Assembly: GCA_035290965.1 (NCBI GenBank)
Contig: DATDTD010000003.1
Span: 1 to 13,133, forward strand
DNA length: 13,133 nt
Direction of reading: 5' to 3'
Source of the DNA: JAGVNX01 sp035290965
GTDB lineage: Archaea; Iainarchaeota; Iainarchaeia; Iainarchaeales; GCA-2688035
A model generated the notes under the pieces. That model did not search any database, was not told the DNA's origin, and saw only the letters and a program-made list of their open reading frames with translations. Positions 12,477-13,133 of this stretch are shown here, piece by piece. Both the position numbers and the translations under genes were made by a program. Numbering within the stretch: position 1 is the first letter of the stretch; the number at the start of each line of letters is the position of its first letter.

Positions 12477-13133
12477 TTAGCGCACTGTTACTGTTGTTGT
12501 TCCTAAAACGGTGTGTATATGCACGCAGGCGCTATTAACAGTTCCTGGATCTGTGCATGAATCTGTTGTATTAGGATTTGAATCATTGCATTGAGAGTCG
12601 CTGCTACACACGGTTAGTACGCGGTCTGTGTTGAAAACGTATGTTCCGCTGAACGTACCTGTTCCAGCTGTGTTTGGAGCAATAAGCCTGTATGTAGAAG
12701 TGGCAGTAGGCAGATTACTCGTACTCACTGCAATAAACTTTGCGTGTCCTGCCTCGTCTGGATCATGCTTGTGAGTAAGATCACTACTGCAAAGCTGTGC
12801 TCCGGCATCTGTGCAGGCATTAAAACAGGTTGTCGCAGTATCTGGGCAAAACTTGCACACGTTACTGCAACAAAAATTAGAGCTGTAGGGCTGAGCGCCG
12901 CAGAGACAAGGCTCGGTAACTGAACCTTCTGAGCAGGTAGTTAATTTCCAACCAGTTGCTATTGGGAATGCGTCATCAATAGCATAAAACCATCTTACAT
13001 TTGCAGCAGCCGCAGTCAAGCTAACAGTCATAGTAGTGCCGCCCGTAACGCTCGTAGAAGAAAAGCTTCTAACAACTGTGCTTGGTGTCGGCACACACGC
13101 GCTTGTGTTAAGGCTGTAGCAATCCGCATTGCA
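12477..13133 (-). CDS. Cysteine-rich extracellular-type protein (5' partial)
   Basis: The frame is open to the right edge, giving 218 residues of the C-terminal part and ending in TVTVR. It has about 17 cysteines, many Ser/Thr/Ala/Asn and very few Lys, quite unlike its neighbours. A segment ARKS-poor and Thr-rich (SVTGGTTMTVSLTAAAANVRWFYAIDD) looks like an Ig-like beta fold. It is followed by a Cys cluster (CLCG, CCSNVCKFC) and by CSSDSQCNDSNPNTTDSC, a Cys-Asp-Asn pattern common in secreted repeat proteins of DPANN archaea and bacteria. Disulfide-rich surface or adhesin-like role inferred. Visually more balanced base use than the A/T-run-rich neighbours. The signal peptide would lie outside the window. 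It is not assigned to a named family. Confidence 0.7.
   Translation of the reverse strand, partial: CNADCYSLNTSACVPTPSTVVRSFSSTSVTGGTTMTVSLTAAAANVRWFYAIDDAFPIATGWKLTTCSEGSVTEPCLCGAQPYSSNFCCSNVCKFCPDTATTCFNACTDAGAQLCSSDLTHKHDPDEAGHAKFIAVSTSNLPTATSTYRLIAPNTAGTGTFSGTYVFNTDRVLTVCSSDSQCNDSNPNTTDSCTDPGTVNSACVHIHTVLGTTTVTVR

Noticed and set aside
1..13133. CRISPR array or insertion sequence
   Set aside because: No regularly spaced direct repeats, no transposase and no terminal inverted repeats flanking a gene were seen; the only mobile element is the intein.

Overview
The window looks archaeal and probably comes from a small-genome DPANN-type lineage (Diapherotrites/Micrarchaeota/Woesearchaeota-like by gene style; the phylum cannot be fixed from sequence alone). 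The reasons are two Lrp/AsnC-type regulators, an archaeal topoisomerase I, a two-ring Cdc48/VAT ATPase carrying an intein, class III (QxSxE) pilin signal peptides, and TATA boxes centred about 27 bases before start codons, which implies leaderless mRNAs.

Layout. Bases 1-1603 hold a pilin-like cluster. Three overlapping plus-strand genes (the first cut by the window edge) meet, tail to tail, two minus-strand genes with class III signal peptides. Bases 1604-1774 are a divergent promoter region with a 14-bp A/T inverted repeat. Bases 1775-2362 encode a minimal site-2 protease (M50).

All genes from 10719 down to 2378 are on the minus strand. In transcription order they are an Lrp/AsnC regulator, DNA topoisomerase I, a 237-base structured gap, a second Lrp/AsnC-like regulator, a short NFACT-R protein (the RNA-binding part of RqcH/NEMF only), and the intein-split Cdc48. 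On the plus strand, divergent from the first regulator, 10839-12455 encodes a NrdD-like protein with an ATP-cone region but no glycyl-radical site. The right edge is the C-terminal part of a cysteine-rich, probably extracellular protein on the minus strand.

Most notable points: the NFACT-R protein lies directly upstream of cdc48, pairing two families that act together in eukaryotic ribosome quality control; the intein sits at the D1 pore loop of Cdc48; the Cdc48 D2 lid looks duplicated; the NrdD-like protein appears catalytically dead; and nested inverted repeats plus a long-range stem lie in the topA-regulator gap. All function calls come from reading motifs by eye; no database search was possible.
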